Assembly: GCA_031216445.1 (NCBI GenBank)
Contig: CM062208.1
Coordinates: 4,616,001-4,680,000, forward strand
Source of the DNA: Lateolabrax maculatus
Lineage: Eukaryota > Chordata > Actinopteri > Acropomatiformes > Lateolabracidae
Length of the DNA: 64,000 nucleotides
Direction of reading: 5' to 3'
Shown here: one piece after another, positions 37,370 to 49,494 of the stretch
Layout of the letters: each line of letters starts with the position of its first letter
How positions within the stretch are numbered: the first letter of the stretch is position 1
The notes under the pieces: generated by a model
What the model was told of the DNA's origin: nothing
Databases searched by the model: none
The model's input: the letters and a program-made list of their open reading frames with translations, nothing else
Program-made: the position numbers and the translations under genes

Positions 37370-37980
37370 ACTGAGAGCGGAGGGGTAATGAGTCCCAAAG
37401 ATCGTACCGCAGTTCACGGGTGAACGAAGGGGAGCGAGCTACGCTAATGGAAACGATGCACGCTGATCAGTGCATGATGCACGCCCAGCTCGAGGATTGA
37501 ATATCATAAGGAAACCCATATGGGGGGAGGTGGGAGACGGGAGGCTTATCCTCTCGAGAAGGTGCGTTGGAGTGACACCACATCTGTGCATCAGTAGCGT
37601 ATTCTTCCACAGAGGAGATCCGTCTTCTTCGGATTCTGTGCTAATCAAGGCCCGGGTAGGAAAAAACAGAAAAAGATTCGGGTCATTGAACCAACGATTG
37701 TAAAACAGAGCAGCGTTGCCTTGGGAACCCGAACACAGCCGATGTAAATAATGTGATCTATTGGTGCCATCTGGAAAAGATTGGGGCGAAGGGTGCCTCA
37801 TTCTTTGCCTCTTCTCTTTGCTATATGTGAGGGGATCCATTACCATGTTTATTTGTGCAGCTAAGCCTTGGTCGGCGAATAGGATTATATAATGGGGGAC
37901 TGAGAGTATATCCTACACAAACAGTGCTATTAAAGCTGGATTTCTGATATATCCTGAACAATAATGGATTTACAAGGCAG
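37370..37980. promoter_or_regulatory. Candidate conserved non-coding enhancer block
   Basis: About 600 bp of repeat-free sequence with dense potential transcription factor sites: GCTAATGG, TGTGCTAATCAAGG, ACCATGTTTATTTGTGC (forkhead-type), CCATTACC, CAATAATGGATT. It also has an imperfect palindrome around ATGCACGCTGATCAGTGCAT at 37456-37475. In texture this is the most enhancer-like block of the intergenic interval. No alignment could be done. Confidence 0.32.
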
Positions 37981-38151
37981 GAGATTTTTTCCTCTCTCTC
38001 TCTCCTTCTCACAACCTCTTCATTTTCCAGAAATTGAAACCAGACCCACGGAGAGGAGCGCGGCTCTTCTGTTATGTGTGCAGTGAGAGAGAGAGGAAGC
38101 AGGCCAGATCAGTCTTTATCGCAGCTTTAAAGCACTCATGTACTGGTTTAA

Positions 38152-38191
38152 GGGAGGAAGAGGGAGAAAGAGTGGGAGAGAGAGAGAGAGA
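38152..38191. repeat. (GA)n-rich purine tract
   Basis: A purine run ending in eight pure GA units. Confidence 0.85.
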
Positions 38192-41100
38192 ACCTGCACT
38201 GTTCGCTGTTTGATAGCTCTTAAAAAACCAGTGAGAGACGGAGTGAGAAAGCTTCAACAGATAAGGTGTTATTTGTCAGCCAATCCTGTGTTAGTCTTTC
38301 TCTCTCTATACTTTCACACATCTCCACCCCTTATGTGGCTCTCAGCCCCCCAAAGCCCATTGGTTCCTACTGAAGAATTCTGCTCACTATAATCCAATCA
38401 GTACTCCTATAATGGAGTACTATCTAGCACCAGGTTTTCTGTATGTCTTTAGTTTTGTGTTAATTTGATAGAATTAAATAATGTTAAGACTAGATTTTGA
38501 TTTTATAAAATTCAGGACCAGTTGTACTGTATTAAGTAATGTTAGTAGTAAACAAATTTGCAAGCAATCAAATTACCAAAAAGCGACAGTGAACCTGAGG
38601 CTCTCGGGTTGTGACGGATAACCACAATTTCACTGAACCACTTTAAGTCGTGGGAATCTTCAGTCAGGTATTGGCTTTTTCAAATACAGTAAGTACAGAT
38701 TAAAGATTCCTACGGTTGCTCCAAAATCAAGATATAAACAAGAGGTGTTTGGCTTTCACTCTTTCAGAAGAAGAAAATAATACTTTCTTTAAATTAAAAA
38801 GGAGAACATAGATAAAAACGCACATTCATTTATTCCCTAAACTATTTCATTTTGTTTTCAGATCATTTTCAGTTTACTTAGATTTTGTATTTTACAAATC
38901 TATTTCAGTCTAATTTCATCTCAGTTTGGATAAAAAAACAAACAAACAAAAAAAAACACTCTGGGCATTTTGGGTGAAGAGGTTAAATTTACATTTACAT
39001 TGTCAGACATTCCTCGTTGGACAAATCCTGTCAGCAGTTGAGCCTCAAAGCAGCTTTACTGAAGCAAAACGCTTCATTCTGTTCGCTTACCACTTCTTCT
39101 CCAGTCACTGTAGCTGTGGTATTGTTAGCCATCTTTAAGGCATCTCTCTCTTTGCCATCTTTGAACAAATGTTTTTGAAGGAAGTGTTGTATATTTAGCT
39201 ATATTCAAACTGCCACCAAACCACACATGTCCTTGTCCTTGATCTGAAACATGCACTTCTTCTGTGAGGAACTTGGCAAACTGCAGCTTGTTTGTGCCGT
39301 GGCCCTGCGATGCATTGCCATTGTCGGATACTGATGTTGACAAACCATAAAAATAGAGAAAGAAAAGATGTTTTATAAGTTTCAGTAGAACATAATCGTA
39401 TTTCAGAATTTGATTGCCTGGTTTGAATTCTGGTTCAGATTTAGTTTCAACAACAGTTTAATTTAGTAAACTGAAACTGGATCATGTTCAATCAATTATT
39501 CAATGAAGGAGACCAAAATAAGTTTCCATTTGCCCATGAAAGTGTGTGTTACCTAATCTGTCTTGATTGCACGTTATTACTTTTTTATAATTATTTTAGA
39601 GTTCCTCTTTATTATTTTATTCTTACTTCACTGTACCCTGATTCCCTTGTGTTTGCTTTGGTGCTGATTGGTTTTCCTATTTTGTAAAATGTTGTAACCG
39701 CTTAATAATAATAATAATAGATATCAGATCTATCATCAACATGGCACTGCTATGAAAAAAAAACAGTGAAATTAACACAAAGACAGTTACTGTAATCAGC
39801 TCCCCATTAAGCAACGCATTAAACACCATCAGTTAGAAACCCACTGAGGTCTCAACAGGTTGTCTTGGCTAAAACAGCCCAAAGTATAATGTGACGTGAT
39901 GGCTTGTGTTGATTTCTGATGAAGACTCAGAAGCCGCCATCCAGATGTGTGTGTGTCAACACCAGGAAGGACCGGTCATCGAGAAACGGGGAAGAGGGAG
40001 GCGAACTGTCAGCATCACACAGCAGATACGAGATAAGAGAGGGATACAGTGCTGTGTGAAGTTGCTGTCGATGTGAATGAAAGATAGAAAGACTGAGAGA
40101 AAGAAGGAAACACTGACAGTTGACAGAGAAAGATGAACTTAACTCGTTATAATGAGGAAAAGTGTAACGTTCTGATCTGACACACTTTCTCTTGATGATT
40201 GCTATAATACAATGTGGTTTAAACTTTATCCAGTCCTTTTCCACACTACAAACGATGAGTCTAATGTTTTTGGTTTTATTTGAAATAAGTTAAATCCAAC
40301 ATTTGAAACTGCTTTTGTATAGTTTTAATATGTCATCAGATATTGAAGGGAACATCTGATGCATATTGCCACCAAGTGTTTGTTGTAATATAATATTGTG
40401 ACTGTGTGGTGATGATGGAGTCGAGCTGTTACAAACTGTATCGTAGTAAATTCCAGCCGCTTATATGTCAGCTCATTAAAGTGAAATTCAGTAGTGTTAT
40501 GTAGTTGTTTAAATGGGAAAACGGACAAAATGAAGCATGCTTAAAAATGCTACAACAAACCTGTTTTAATTTGTCAAGAGCACTTGTAACTGACAACATG
40601 CACTATATTTAGGTGCACGCTCACCTAAATGGCTTTTTTCTTGCTGTGACAAATCAAAATAAGCCCACATGAATGTAATAAAAGGGTCCATTGCACTGAA
40701 TTTGCGAGTTATTATACAGCGGGTGAGTTCAGGGTGACAAAGGTCGTACATAACACTACTGTAACCCAACTCTGACTACAGAACCAGTAGTCTGGTTCAA
40801 TAATGCAGTGAGGCAATATGGATGAGGTGAGTCAGTCTGCTAACAATACTACAATCTGAAGCAGAAGAACTTGATGAAATGAAACATTTTTTGGAACTTT
40901 TCAAAGAACTCTAATTTACCAAAGAGATGTAAATCTGATAAAGGAAAAATGTACGACAAGGAGAAAAGTTTCATATTTAATACATTTAACTGAGCTGAAT
41001 GGCGCAATCGGCAGAAATGGTCCAAGAGAGCCGGGAGACAAGAACTGATAGAAACTGATAGAAAGTAACAAAAAATTGAGAATGTGACAGAGGAAAACAA

Positions 41101-41353
41101 AATCCTGGAAACTGTCCACAACTCCACAACTCGGTGCAGAGGTTCAAGCTGTCAGCAGCACCATCAGCCCACGAACAAGAGCGAGCTCCTCCATGAACAT
41201 CAACCCGAACTGGCCAACGTAATCAAGACACACACACACACACTGATTATCAGGCCTGGTCATTTCTGGTTGTCTCCCTCTGCTCTCCGATGATCTGTGG
41301 TTAGCTCTCATCTGGATTGTATTTCTGCCCTGTAATCCAGTGGTGGGGCTGCA

Positions 41354-41367
41354 GGGGGGGGGGGGGG
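41354..41367. repeat. G14 homopolymer
   Basis: Fourteen consecutive G bases. Confidence 0.9.
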
Positions 41368-41479
41368 CAGGGGTTGAAGATATAACGAGATAAAGGAGAC
41401 AAAAAAAGAGTGAGAGATGAGTGTGACAGACATTGCTCTCTCTCTCTTTCTTTCCCTCTAATTTGGCGTCCACTGTAGA

Positions 41480-41790
41480 GCCGAGAGGAAGTGGAGCTGC
41501 CATGTCTCCTTTCCCCCACGATCCCTCACCTCGGGCTGGGGCCTCCTCCCCCGGAGCTCCCCTCGGAGAGTGAGGTGCCAGCTTCAATCTCAACCGGTTC
41601 TCCTCACTTCACCGGGGCGGCCAAACCTCGGGGACCAGAGACAAGGGGGAGATTTTTTCTTTTCCCACAGGGGGAACCGGGAGTCTCACGGTGGTTATCC
41701 CTGCTTAGCGGTGTAAATGAGTTGGGATTGACCTTCCTCCTGGTTTGCATTATACGCCGACTTGTTAATTTGACGCCTGTGTGCTGACAG
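41480..41790. promoter_or_regulatory. Candidate GC-rich conserved block
   Basis: GC-rich unique sequence ending in TTTGCATTATACGCCG and TTGTTAATTTGACGCC (octamer- and homeodomain-like). Open frames exist on both strands without recognisable protein content. Confidence 0.25.
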
Positions 41791-43504
41791 ACACAGACAT
41801 GATGCTAAGAGACAGAGTTCCTCACTAATATGTGCAGAGACGAGGATTTTACTGTTTCTCTAATGATATACAAATGTCAAATCCTGATGTTTTAACCCTG
41901 AGTGTAGAAAAACTGTAAATTATGACCGTATTGACTCATCCCATCATAAACAATGACTGAGGCATGTTATACTCATTTGTTTATAATGTATCTTATGCGA
42001 TGTAAAAACTCATTAAAACATTAATAACTTAGATGAAGTTGTCTGTCTATTATAATCAGAATCAAAAAACTGTACAAAACAATGGAAATGTGTCTGATGT
42101 GGTGAGTAAAAAGCAGACAGTACATACAGAGTAAATCAAGTAATGGACAAGAAATCAAATGGACAAGAAGTCGCAAAGTGAAAAGAAATGTGTAGGTGAA
42201 AGTGTGTACTTCATTCGCTGTTTGTTTATTATGTTAATAGAAGTTGGAATAAATTATTTAAGGCCATGGGGACTTCATAAAGACAACATGTTGGAAGGAT
42301 TTGGAAGAGGGCGTGATGACGAGGATTTTCAGTCAAACTGACTTTAAGTAGAGATGATAGTCAGGACTGGGTGATTATTTTACTCGCCTGCTTGATGAAC
42401 TGAGAAAGTTTTGGTTTGTTTTTTCAACAAAGCTGCACCAGTGAGTATCAAGTGAGTGACTGACTCCTTAACATGGCTTTTCCTAACTTTAAAGTCCAGG
42501 AAAAATCTAAAAAGTGCCACCAGTCGGTTTGGAAGTGATAGCCAATGCTGTATTTTGAATTAATTTTAAAAGAACTTTTAAAAATGTACAGTAATAATTA
42601 AATGTGATCTTTATCAGATCAAGGGAAAATGTGGTCACTGCTATGAGAAACTGTAAGGGTAAGGAAGGTGATAAAAGAAATAATTGTACATGAAAAACTA
42701 TTAATGATACTAATATAAATTGATTATAAGTTAGCTGAAATAAATGTAATGTACAGAGAAATGTCATTAATTTTCATACATAGTATAATTCTTTGTACAT
42801 GGCCAAAAAACTGATGAACATAAAATCATCCTGTCAATAACATATTAACACATTCTGGTAGTTTTTAGCCTAATTTGCATAATCACAGCACAGTATTCTG
42901 GTTGTTTTCTTTTTCATTACACTTTGCATCATTTGCACGATCCCTGTTCTCGATTTCTCTCAAACACCAACACTCACCTACTTTTATTCACACACTCAAA
43001 AATACGTACACACATATTAACACCACACGATACATCTCCCACACATGTGGAGCAGACTTCTAAGGCAGATTGATGTTGCACATGTAGCAGAGCGCCCTGA
43101 TACTCAACCTGCTGGACAGATGTACGGATGCTGGTGAGTCCGTGCAGCTAAAATAGTGGGTGAGCGAGGAAACGGGGGGAAAGAGCAGCCGGAGCGAGTA
43201 TTTCAGAACTACAGTGCAGAAAAAGTCGAGATGTGAGATTTGTTTTGGCCGTTCTGCAGCGTCTGACACTTTTGTGAGCTTTGCTATAAAAACCTCAAAC
43301 TGAGATACAAAAACGGATAAAGAGAAGATGTGAGAAAAGATCTGGGATAACATCAGAAGGCTCGCTCATAAACTCAGCTATAAGCCTGTGTAGCAGCGTT
43401 ATCCTGTATAAATGACATTCATGTATGCAACTATTTAGCGTTATTTTGAAGCCCACGGTTCCACCTGGTTTTTCTTTTGTTTTTCAACTAGATATTCCTG
43501 CAAC

Positions 43505-44125
43505 ATTCAAAGATGAGCATTCTGGGAAATACTCTTCTTTGCTGTGTATCCAACAGTGATATGAGAAGACCTGTATCAATATCTCACATCTGTGCATCAA
43601 GTATGGAGCTGGAGTCAGGAGCTTAGCCCATCATACAGTATTGAGGCAGGGAAAAATAGCCTGGCTCTATCCAAGGTGAGGAAATATGCCTAAAAAACTC
43701 ACTAATTTACGTTATATCTTATTTGTTAAATCTGCACACAAGCAGAAATGTGAAAATGATCATTTGTGTTCCTGAGTTACCTGCAGAAACTATTTCCTCG
43801 GCGGATAACAGACAGCTTCTCAAAACCTTGTTTAGGTTTTCAAGGTTGCCGATGCAGCCACCAAAACAGTATCTGGCAACCCCCACTATAGCCGGAGAGG
43901 CTGCGCATAAGTGCAAACTGTGGTTTGTTAAGAAATAGTAACAGCATGCAGCTCTAACTTTAACCAAATTTAGGCAAATTTCAAGGTTTGGGGGATTTTT
44001 TTGATTTTGTTTTTTACTTCGAACAGAGCCAGTCTAGATGTTTTTCCCTGTTCCAGTCTCTCCTGTACAATCCTCTCATCTGACTCTGAGAAAGAAATTA
44101 ACATAATTCCCAAAATGAATTATGT
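43505..44125. repeat. Degenerate fold-back dispersed element (~620 bp)
   Basis: The left end CATTCTGGGAAATAC mirrors the right end ATTCCCAAAATG. Further in, CCTGGCTCTATCC (about 43660) mirrors GAACAGAGCCAG (about 44023). The order CATTCTGGGAAATAC ... GATATGAGAAG ... GGAGCTGGAGTCAGGAGC ... GCCTGGCTCTATCC ... CTCACTAATTTACGTTATAT is one I recognise as a high-copy percomorph repeat whose halves are inverted copies. Open frames inside it (43719-43967) are not genes. Confidence 0.6.
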
Positions 44126-44239
44126 CTGAAACTGGTGTGCAAATGATATGATTATGACAAGACAGTGATAGTAAACTAATTAAATGTCAGCAAAGTTGAC
44201 TTCATCTTAAAATTAAATGCCAATTTTTGTCATACTGAT

Positions 44240-44362
44240 GCAGGAAAAGCACAGGTGTAATTAATAACATTAATGACAAGTCCAGGGCCCTGGTATTTGG
44301 CTTATTGGGACACATAAGGGAACTGAGCCATCTTTAATTTGCTCCACCTGTGCTTTTCCTGC
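44240..44362. repeat. 123-bp element with perfect 18-bp terminal inverted repeats
   Basis: GCAGGAAAAGCACAGGTG at 44240-44257 is the exact reverse complement of CACCTGTGCTTTTCCTGC at 44345-44362. The inner sequence carries TAATTAATAACATTAATGA and AGGGCCCT. Size and structure fit a short MITE, but no target-site duplication is evident. Confidence 0.75.
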
Positions 44363-44503
44363 AAGTCTACTACTGAACTTTGATGAGACAGCCAAGTTTT
44401 TAAAATAATCACATGTTGGCTGTCACTCATTGTATAAATAAGTATCTATCGTCCATATTAGTTCTGTTAATGACTGAGAAGACAGCAGAATTTCCAAACA
44501 TTT

Positions 44504-44517
44504 CCACTTGGGGGCAG
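44504..44517 (+). promoter_or_regulatory. CTCF-like motif
   Basis: CCACTTGGGGGCAG differs by one base from the CTCF core CCACTAGGGGGCAG. Motif match only. Confidence 0.35.
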
Positions 44518-45109
44518 TGCCACGGTTTGGTGGTAATTTCTTAGCACGTAAAATGTGGAACTTGTATGATCTACATCTACATCTGTAGTTAAAACAGCAT
44601 GAAAGCCTCAGTACTTCCCCCTAAAGCCTCCAAGTCTGGACCGGCTCCCAGCGAGGAGGAACCCTGCAGAGCCAGCTCCGTAACTCAGACAACAACTGGC
44701 ACACAGGCAGCGCCGCTCCTTTGTCTGGCTCCTATGTGCCATACATATGTTAGATGGATTTCAGCAGTTACAACAATAACAACAACGACATCAGCAACAC
44801 ATGGCTGAATTCTTTTCAAAGCTCCGATTTCACACTGAAGCTAACAGAAGGTGACAGTAATGTGAAATACATGTATATGACAGAAAATTAATATACAACT
44901 TAAACGACATTAGTGTGTGTTTCCTGCAGCTCCTTTTAAGTAAACATCCACTTTACAAAGTTCAATAGGTTTTTCAGCCTCTTAACATTTTAATAGCACG
45001 GAGCTCTTTAGATCCTTCTCTGTCTTCTCACACACACAGATGTGCGTACATAGAGCTTCAGAGGTTTCCCATATTGTTTGATGGGAAATAAAGCTAGAGA
45101 TGAAGAGAG

Positions 45110-45310
45110 GAAGAGGCGAGAGGTCAAGGACATGAGTACATCTCATCTTGGAGAGCGCTCAAGAGACGTGCTATCAAAGCTGCTTTCCTTCCGCCCATAA
45201 ATACCGGCTCAATGAATAATATCCCCCCCGCCACACGGCGGGCATCAAATCACAGATCTGCTCAACACATGAGAGGCGTGATCATCACTTCAAGGAAAAC
45301 TCAACGGCCC
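45110..45310. promoter_or_regulatory. Candidate conserved non-coding block
   Basis: GC-balanced unique sequence with GCCCATAAATACC, CAATGAATAATATC (HOX/PBX-like) and the hairpin CCCGCC-ACAC-GGCGGG. Composition and motif content only. Confidence 0.25.
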
Positions 45311-45479
45311 ATACGATCTCATCCTATTCTATTCAAAATGTATCATACAACTGTAGTTACACAGACTTGTGTTTTACTGCAACAAGGTGGCCTGATAGAT
45401 ACGATACAGCTCAAATTGTCCATCAAAACCTGCTGGTTAAGTCTGTCTTGGTAAAGTATGATAAATCACCCACTGACAT

Positions 45480-45830
45480 TTAACTATTTCTACTAAAACC
45501 TGCGTTCACTGATTTTTTGACCACCTGGGGGCAGCGGAACAAACTGTGAACACAACACTGACATATTATCCCCTTATAAAGTTGTTATTGCAAACAGTTT
45601 CACACCCAGAGCAACATTTGCACCTTTCTGAGTCATGTTTCCGGCCACCTGAAGAATGTAAGTCAAATACCCACTCCCCTTTAGAGGGAAATTAGCAGCT
45701 AAAATGCATTTTAAGGCGATCGCTTCATAAGACACAATGATTTCAGTGATAACATGTGGACAAATCTGTTTCATGTGAATAAAAACACACTTAAAACTCA
45801 AAAACTGTAACGATTTACCAGATTTTTAAA
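45480..45830. repeat. Probable degenerate dispersed repeat carrying a CTCF-like motif
   Basis: Begins with CCACCTGGGGGCAGCGGAAC (45521) and contains CAAACTGTGAACACAACACT and GAGTCATGTTTCCGGCCACC, phrases I associate with percomorph repeats. The first 16 bases match the CTCF core. Confidence 0.38.
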
Positions 45831-46489
45831 TGGATGTGTCACACCATGGCTATTTTTCACACACTCAGTGGCCATTGCCATGTTGCCGTCAGGTCAGGAC
45901 TGCTGGAACAGCTTATGGGGGTTAAGTGCTGTGCTCAGAGGCACGTTGAAGCCGCATTAGTGCAAGACATTCTGCTTTGATTTCTGTGTTTGTGGCCAAA
46001 TAAAAGGTTTAACAAAAATTGTGGGTCGAGTTAGGATGATTGGTTTGTTGACAAGTGCATTGATTAGACCTTTTACTGTGGTAAAGTGGTGATGATTTGT
46101 GAAGTTTCTTTAAAAGGAGAAGAAGGGGACGTTTGTGGGTAAGGAGTGGCGGCTGGCCAAATTCCAGCAAACTGTTGATTTGGGAAAATAAATTTAAAGA
46201 TGGACTGTGTACTGCTGCAAAAAGAATGAATGGTGCCTAAACATTTCTTCTCTATGATTATGGTCTCAAGTATTTTGACTGGAGCAAGTCTGAAATGATT
46301 TATGTAAAACTTCATACCTCTGGACTGTGGACAGGTTCTTCAGTTCTACTTACACCTTTCACTATTATACCTTTTTATCCTTTTTAAAAAAACATCTTTA
46401 GACCTTCAATCAGCAGGATGGTCTCTTTAGATCAAAATAACCATTTCAGGTGAGTCCTGGCCTGGTCCTGTTTGCCTTAAATACATATA

Positions 46490-47300
46490 TTGCAACGACC
46501 GTCTTCCCCTCAGCAGTGCATCTACATCCACCTTGCCCCTGGGCATCTCTAGTAATTGCTATCAGGGGATAGAGGATGAAGAAATTCAGTGATTTACCCC
46601 CCGGTGGACAGGGAGGGGGGGATTCCTAAAGAGATCTTTACCAGGAAGCCACAGGCATTAAATAGCCTGTCGGAGGATTACTGCAGGATCTCCTCAGAGC
46701 CGGGCTGACAGAGAAATATGGCTTCCAACACATCCATGCTTCTTTTATCAACCATGGCAAGTAAGACAGGCATGTGGGCTTTTTTTTCTCATTTCTTTCT
46801 TTCTCTTTTTCTCTTTTTTTTTGGAAGAATGGAAGGGAGGTGAGGAGAGGAGAAGAGGAGAGGAGGAGGGCAGCGTTCCCTCTTTCCATCAGAGATGCGG
46901 AGCTGAGGACTTCTGCCAGCGAGCAGGGCTTTGAAAGTGAAATGTAAGAATGGCAGATCACAGAGGCCAAAGAAAAATGATATTCTCCTCGTTACGACTC
47001 CCGCGGCCAGGGCCTTTGTTGTGGGGGCTTCTGCTTTTAACTGGAAACAGGTCCAGGCGCCTCCTGTGTTCCTGCAGTGTCCCACACACTCACACACATG
47101 TATGCACACACTGGTACATATGCTTGGGCGTACCGTACGTTCGGGCACACTCACACGTACACGTACGTTCAAACCCTCCATCATTTCTCCAGCCCCTAAA
47201 GCCCGGTGACAGCTTGTTAAACCCGGTGCCACGTGCAAAGCCTCGCTCCCTGCGGGATCTTTGTCCTCACCTGTCAGTGAAGACGCCGGGTGGCCAGGTG
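46490..47300. promoter_or_regulatory. Candidate conserved non-coding region
   Basis: About 800 bp, mostly GC-balanced and unique, split by a pyrimidine-then-purine tract (46780-46870). The longest open frame of the whole window (201 aa, minus, 46789-47394) falls here, but the plus strand is open over the same bases (46950-47411). Neither frame resembles a known protein, so composition rather than coding is the likely cause. Confidence 0.25.
46780..46870. repeat. Polypyrimidine tract followed by polypurine tract
   Basis: About 43 bp of C/T bases is followed directly by about 48 bp that are nearly all A/G. The two halves can pair imperfectly as a hairpin, and each alone could form triplex DNA. 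Confidence 0.85.
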
Positions 47301-48240
47301 GGGGCGTCCTACTGTGGATGGCAGGTGGGAACCAAGGGCCATGTTGCAGGTACGATAACGGAATGCAGTGCAGAAGGAGAAGAGCTAACAACATCCATCC
47401 TGTGCATATAAATCTATCAACACCGTCCTGTTCTCACTTTCTATCGCCTCCTGAAAAAAGTATTGCACAACCTGAGATCTGAGTCCATCTGAACTGGTCC
47501 CTGAAGGGTTTATTTTTTAGATTTATCATCAGACATATTTCATAGGGGAAAAGCAGAAGAGGGAGAAAAAAAAAATGAAACAAATTTGTATTCTAAATGT
47601 GCCATCACCCTCCATTATATATCGAACTATTTTGTCCTTTGTACCATTTTTGTTCTTCAAGTAATTCTGAAAAGATAATAAAGATTACGATTAAAAAATT
47701 ATTTGAGTAAAGTACTCTGCATGTAAAGTGTCACACGTCTTACTGGAAACAAAGTCTTCTGGGGACGACGTGGCTTCTTCACTCTCTCTGTCTCATTTTC
47801 TCCTTTTGGAGTTGCTGTTTCCCACAGAGTCGAAGTGCTGGAGCAAACTTTCGTAGCCGAGACTGATTCTGTATTCCTGGTTTGGATGTGATGAAAATCA
47901 TATTATCAAGAGACTTAGTCTCATATTGAAACCTCAAATTGTATTTTATCTTGTTATACTGAAGAGGTGAGACACCTCCTCTTTATTTCATCCCAATTTT
48001 CTATAGGAAGGTTTTATAGGAATTTTAGGATTTATTTACAACAGGAAGATTTTATCAGATCACGCCACAAGATAACACTCGTAGAAAGCTGTTCTGCATT
48101 AGAACTGATTTTTTTTTCTCAATAAAGTCAGATTGCAGATTGGATTAAATGACTTAAAGTGGATACTTAATGATTTTTTTACAGTGTAGACACAGCGTTT
48201 AAATGAAACACCCCAGAGCCTAGACAGTACAGCACAACAT

Positions 48241-48244
<4 letters not shown>

Positions 48245-48280
<36 letters not shown>
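48245..48280. repeat. (CA)n microsatellite
   Basis: Eighteen uninterrupted CA units. Confidence 0.95.
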
Positions 48281-48281
<1 letters not shown>

Positions 48282-48339
48282 CCTAGATCAAAATACATGA
48301 ACACTTGTGCTTTCCATTTGCTATCTGATATGGCTTATT

Positions 48340-48600
48340 TTTGCGGATTTAATGCTTTGTTGAATCAAACAAAAAATGTGTAAAACTAATGTGGCGCCAC
48401 TTTTCATTTGGTAAATATGCTTTGTGTGCCCGACACCCTGGTTCCATATTCTGGGCTAGGGGAAGACCAACAGGCTTCAGAGGCAGCGCCAAACTCTGTG
48501 GCAGGCGAGGGGGGGGCAGCTTTAGCATGTGAGCACTCATCTTTTTGGAATTAAAAGAGGAGGTGATTGACAACTTTTAGTGATGGCCGGAGGGGAGATT
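48340..48600. promoter_or_regulatory. Candidate conserved non-coding block
   Basis: GC-balanced unique sequence with TAATGTGGCGCCACTTTTCA (containing the 10-bp palindrome GTGGCGCCAC), CCATATTCTGG (CArG-like) and AGCGCCAAAC. The evidence is by eye only. Confidence 0.27.
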
Positions 48601-49474
48601 CAGAGACCTTATTTTGACTGATTCACACACACACTTGCATGCTTACGGACAGAAACACATGCGTGCACATGCATACCCTTCCCAAGCCAACGGATCCTCA
48701 GAAAAGCCCACAATTTGTCCAGATTTCATCAGAGTAGGAAAATGAAAGTTAAGCATACTGTCTGTAATGCATAACAAATCCTTGGTCCCCTCTGCCAAAC
48801 CATACAATCAAAGGCCGGGATTTGACAAAAACAACTGTAGTCTTTTTGTTGTAAAAGCTGGTTATTTGGGGATAAAGGGTCTTGGGTTCGTACATACAAG
48901 AGCCCCAGTAAAACATATTTAACCGTTGACCCCTTTAATGCTAACTTGAAAGTCCGCTCATGTCTGTCACTGGTTTCATATTGGCGGTGACACAGTCAGT
49001 CAGTAAAGTGATTCCCATGCCTCTCGCCTCCGCCTCGTTCCACATCTGCTGCATATCATTAAATGGAAAAATCCAGTGAAAATATTTACTTCCCGCTCAG
49101 TTCTTTGAGCTAAATATACTTTTCCAGTTGTCTTCTGATTGATTGGGCTCCGAGAAATGGTGATGGTCTTTCTTTATGTGCAGCTGTCACAAATCAGGTG
49201 TCTGATTTTCATCAGTTGTGTCCATCCTGAGACAGATTAGTGTTGCACAGCAGCCTGTTGAAGGCATGGACCACTGTGGAGATTGATGCCTTCTGGCGCA
49301 GAAACATAAACAGACTTGGGCATTACATTTTTTAAAATTATTGCTCATTTTAACATGTTGCATGCCACCTGAACCCATCTGTCCTGTTCTTCCTGCCTGA
49401 CACGTTGCTGTTCATATTACAATCTCACTTTCTGCAAAGTGTAATAATGCATTGTGTTGTGGAGTCACTATTTT

Positions 49475-49494
49475 TGACTCATGAGTCATGAGTC
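49475..49494. promoter_or_regulatory. Cluster of three AP-1 (TRE) motifs
   Basis: TGACTCATGAGTCATGAGTC contains TGACTCA and TGAGTCA back to back as a 14-bp palindrome, then a third TGAGTC half. Perfect AP-1 consensus sites in this density are unlikely by chance; function is not shown. Confidence 0.45.

Larger units (their letters stand above)
35001..43500. other. Intergenic DNA, mid-interval; no gene recognised
   Basis: Mixture of AT-rich sequence (35700-35960, 38400-38960, 41870-42860) and GC-balanced blocks (36560-36900, 37370-37980, 41480-41790). It includes a GA-rich repeat at 38152-38191, an AAT array at about 39703-39719 and a 14-G run at 41354-41367. Open frames are short, often on both strands at once, and none resembles a known protein. 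Confidence 0.65.

Noticed and set aside
43719..43967. Overlapping open frames of 71-82 codons on both strands
   Set aside because: They fall inside the degenerate fold-back repeat.
46789..47394. 201-residue open frame on the minus strand, the longest in the window
   Set aside because: The plus strand is also open over the same bases, the sequence is GC-rich with few stops, no domain is recognisable, and no splice or promoter context supports it.
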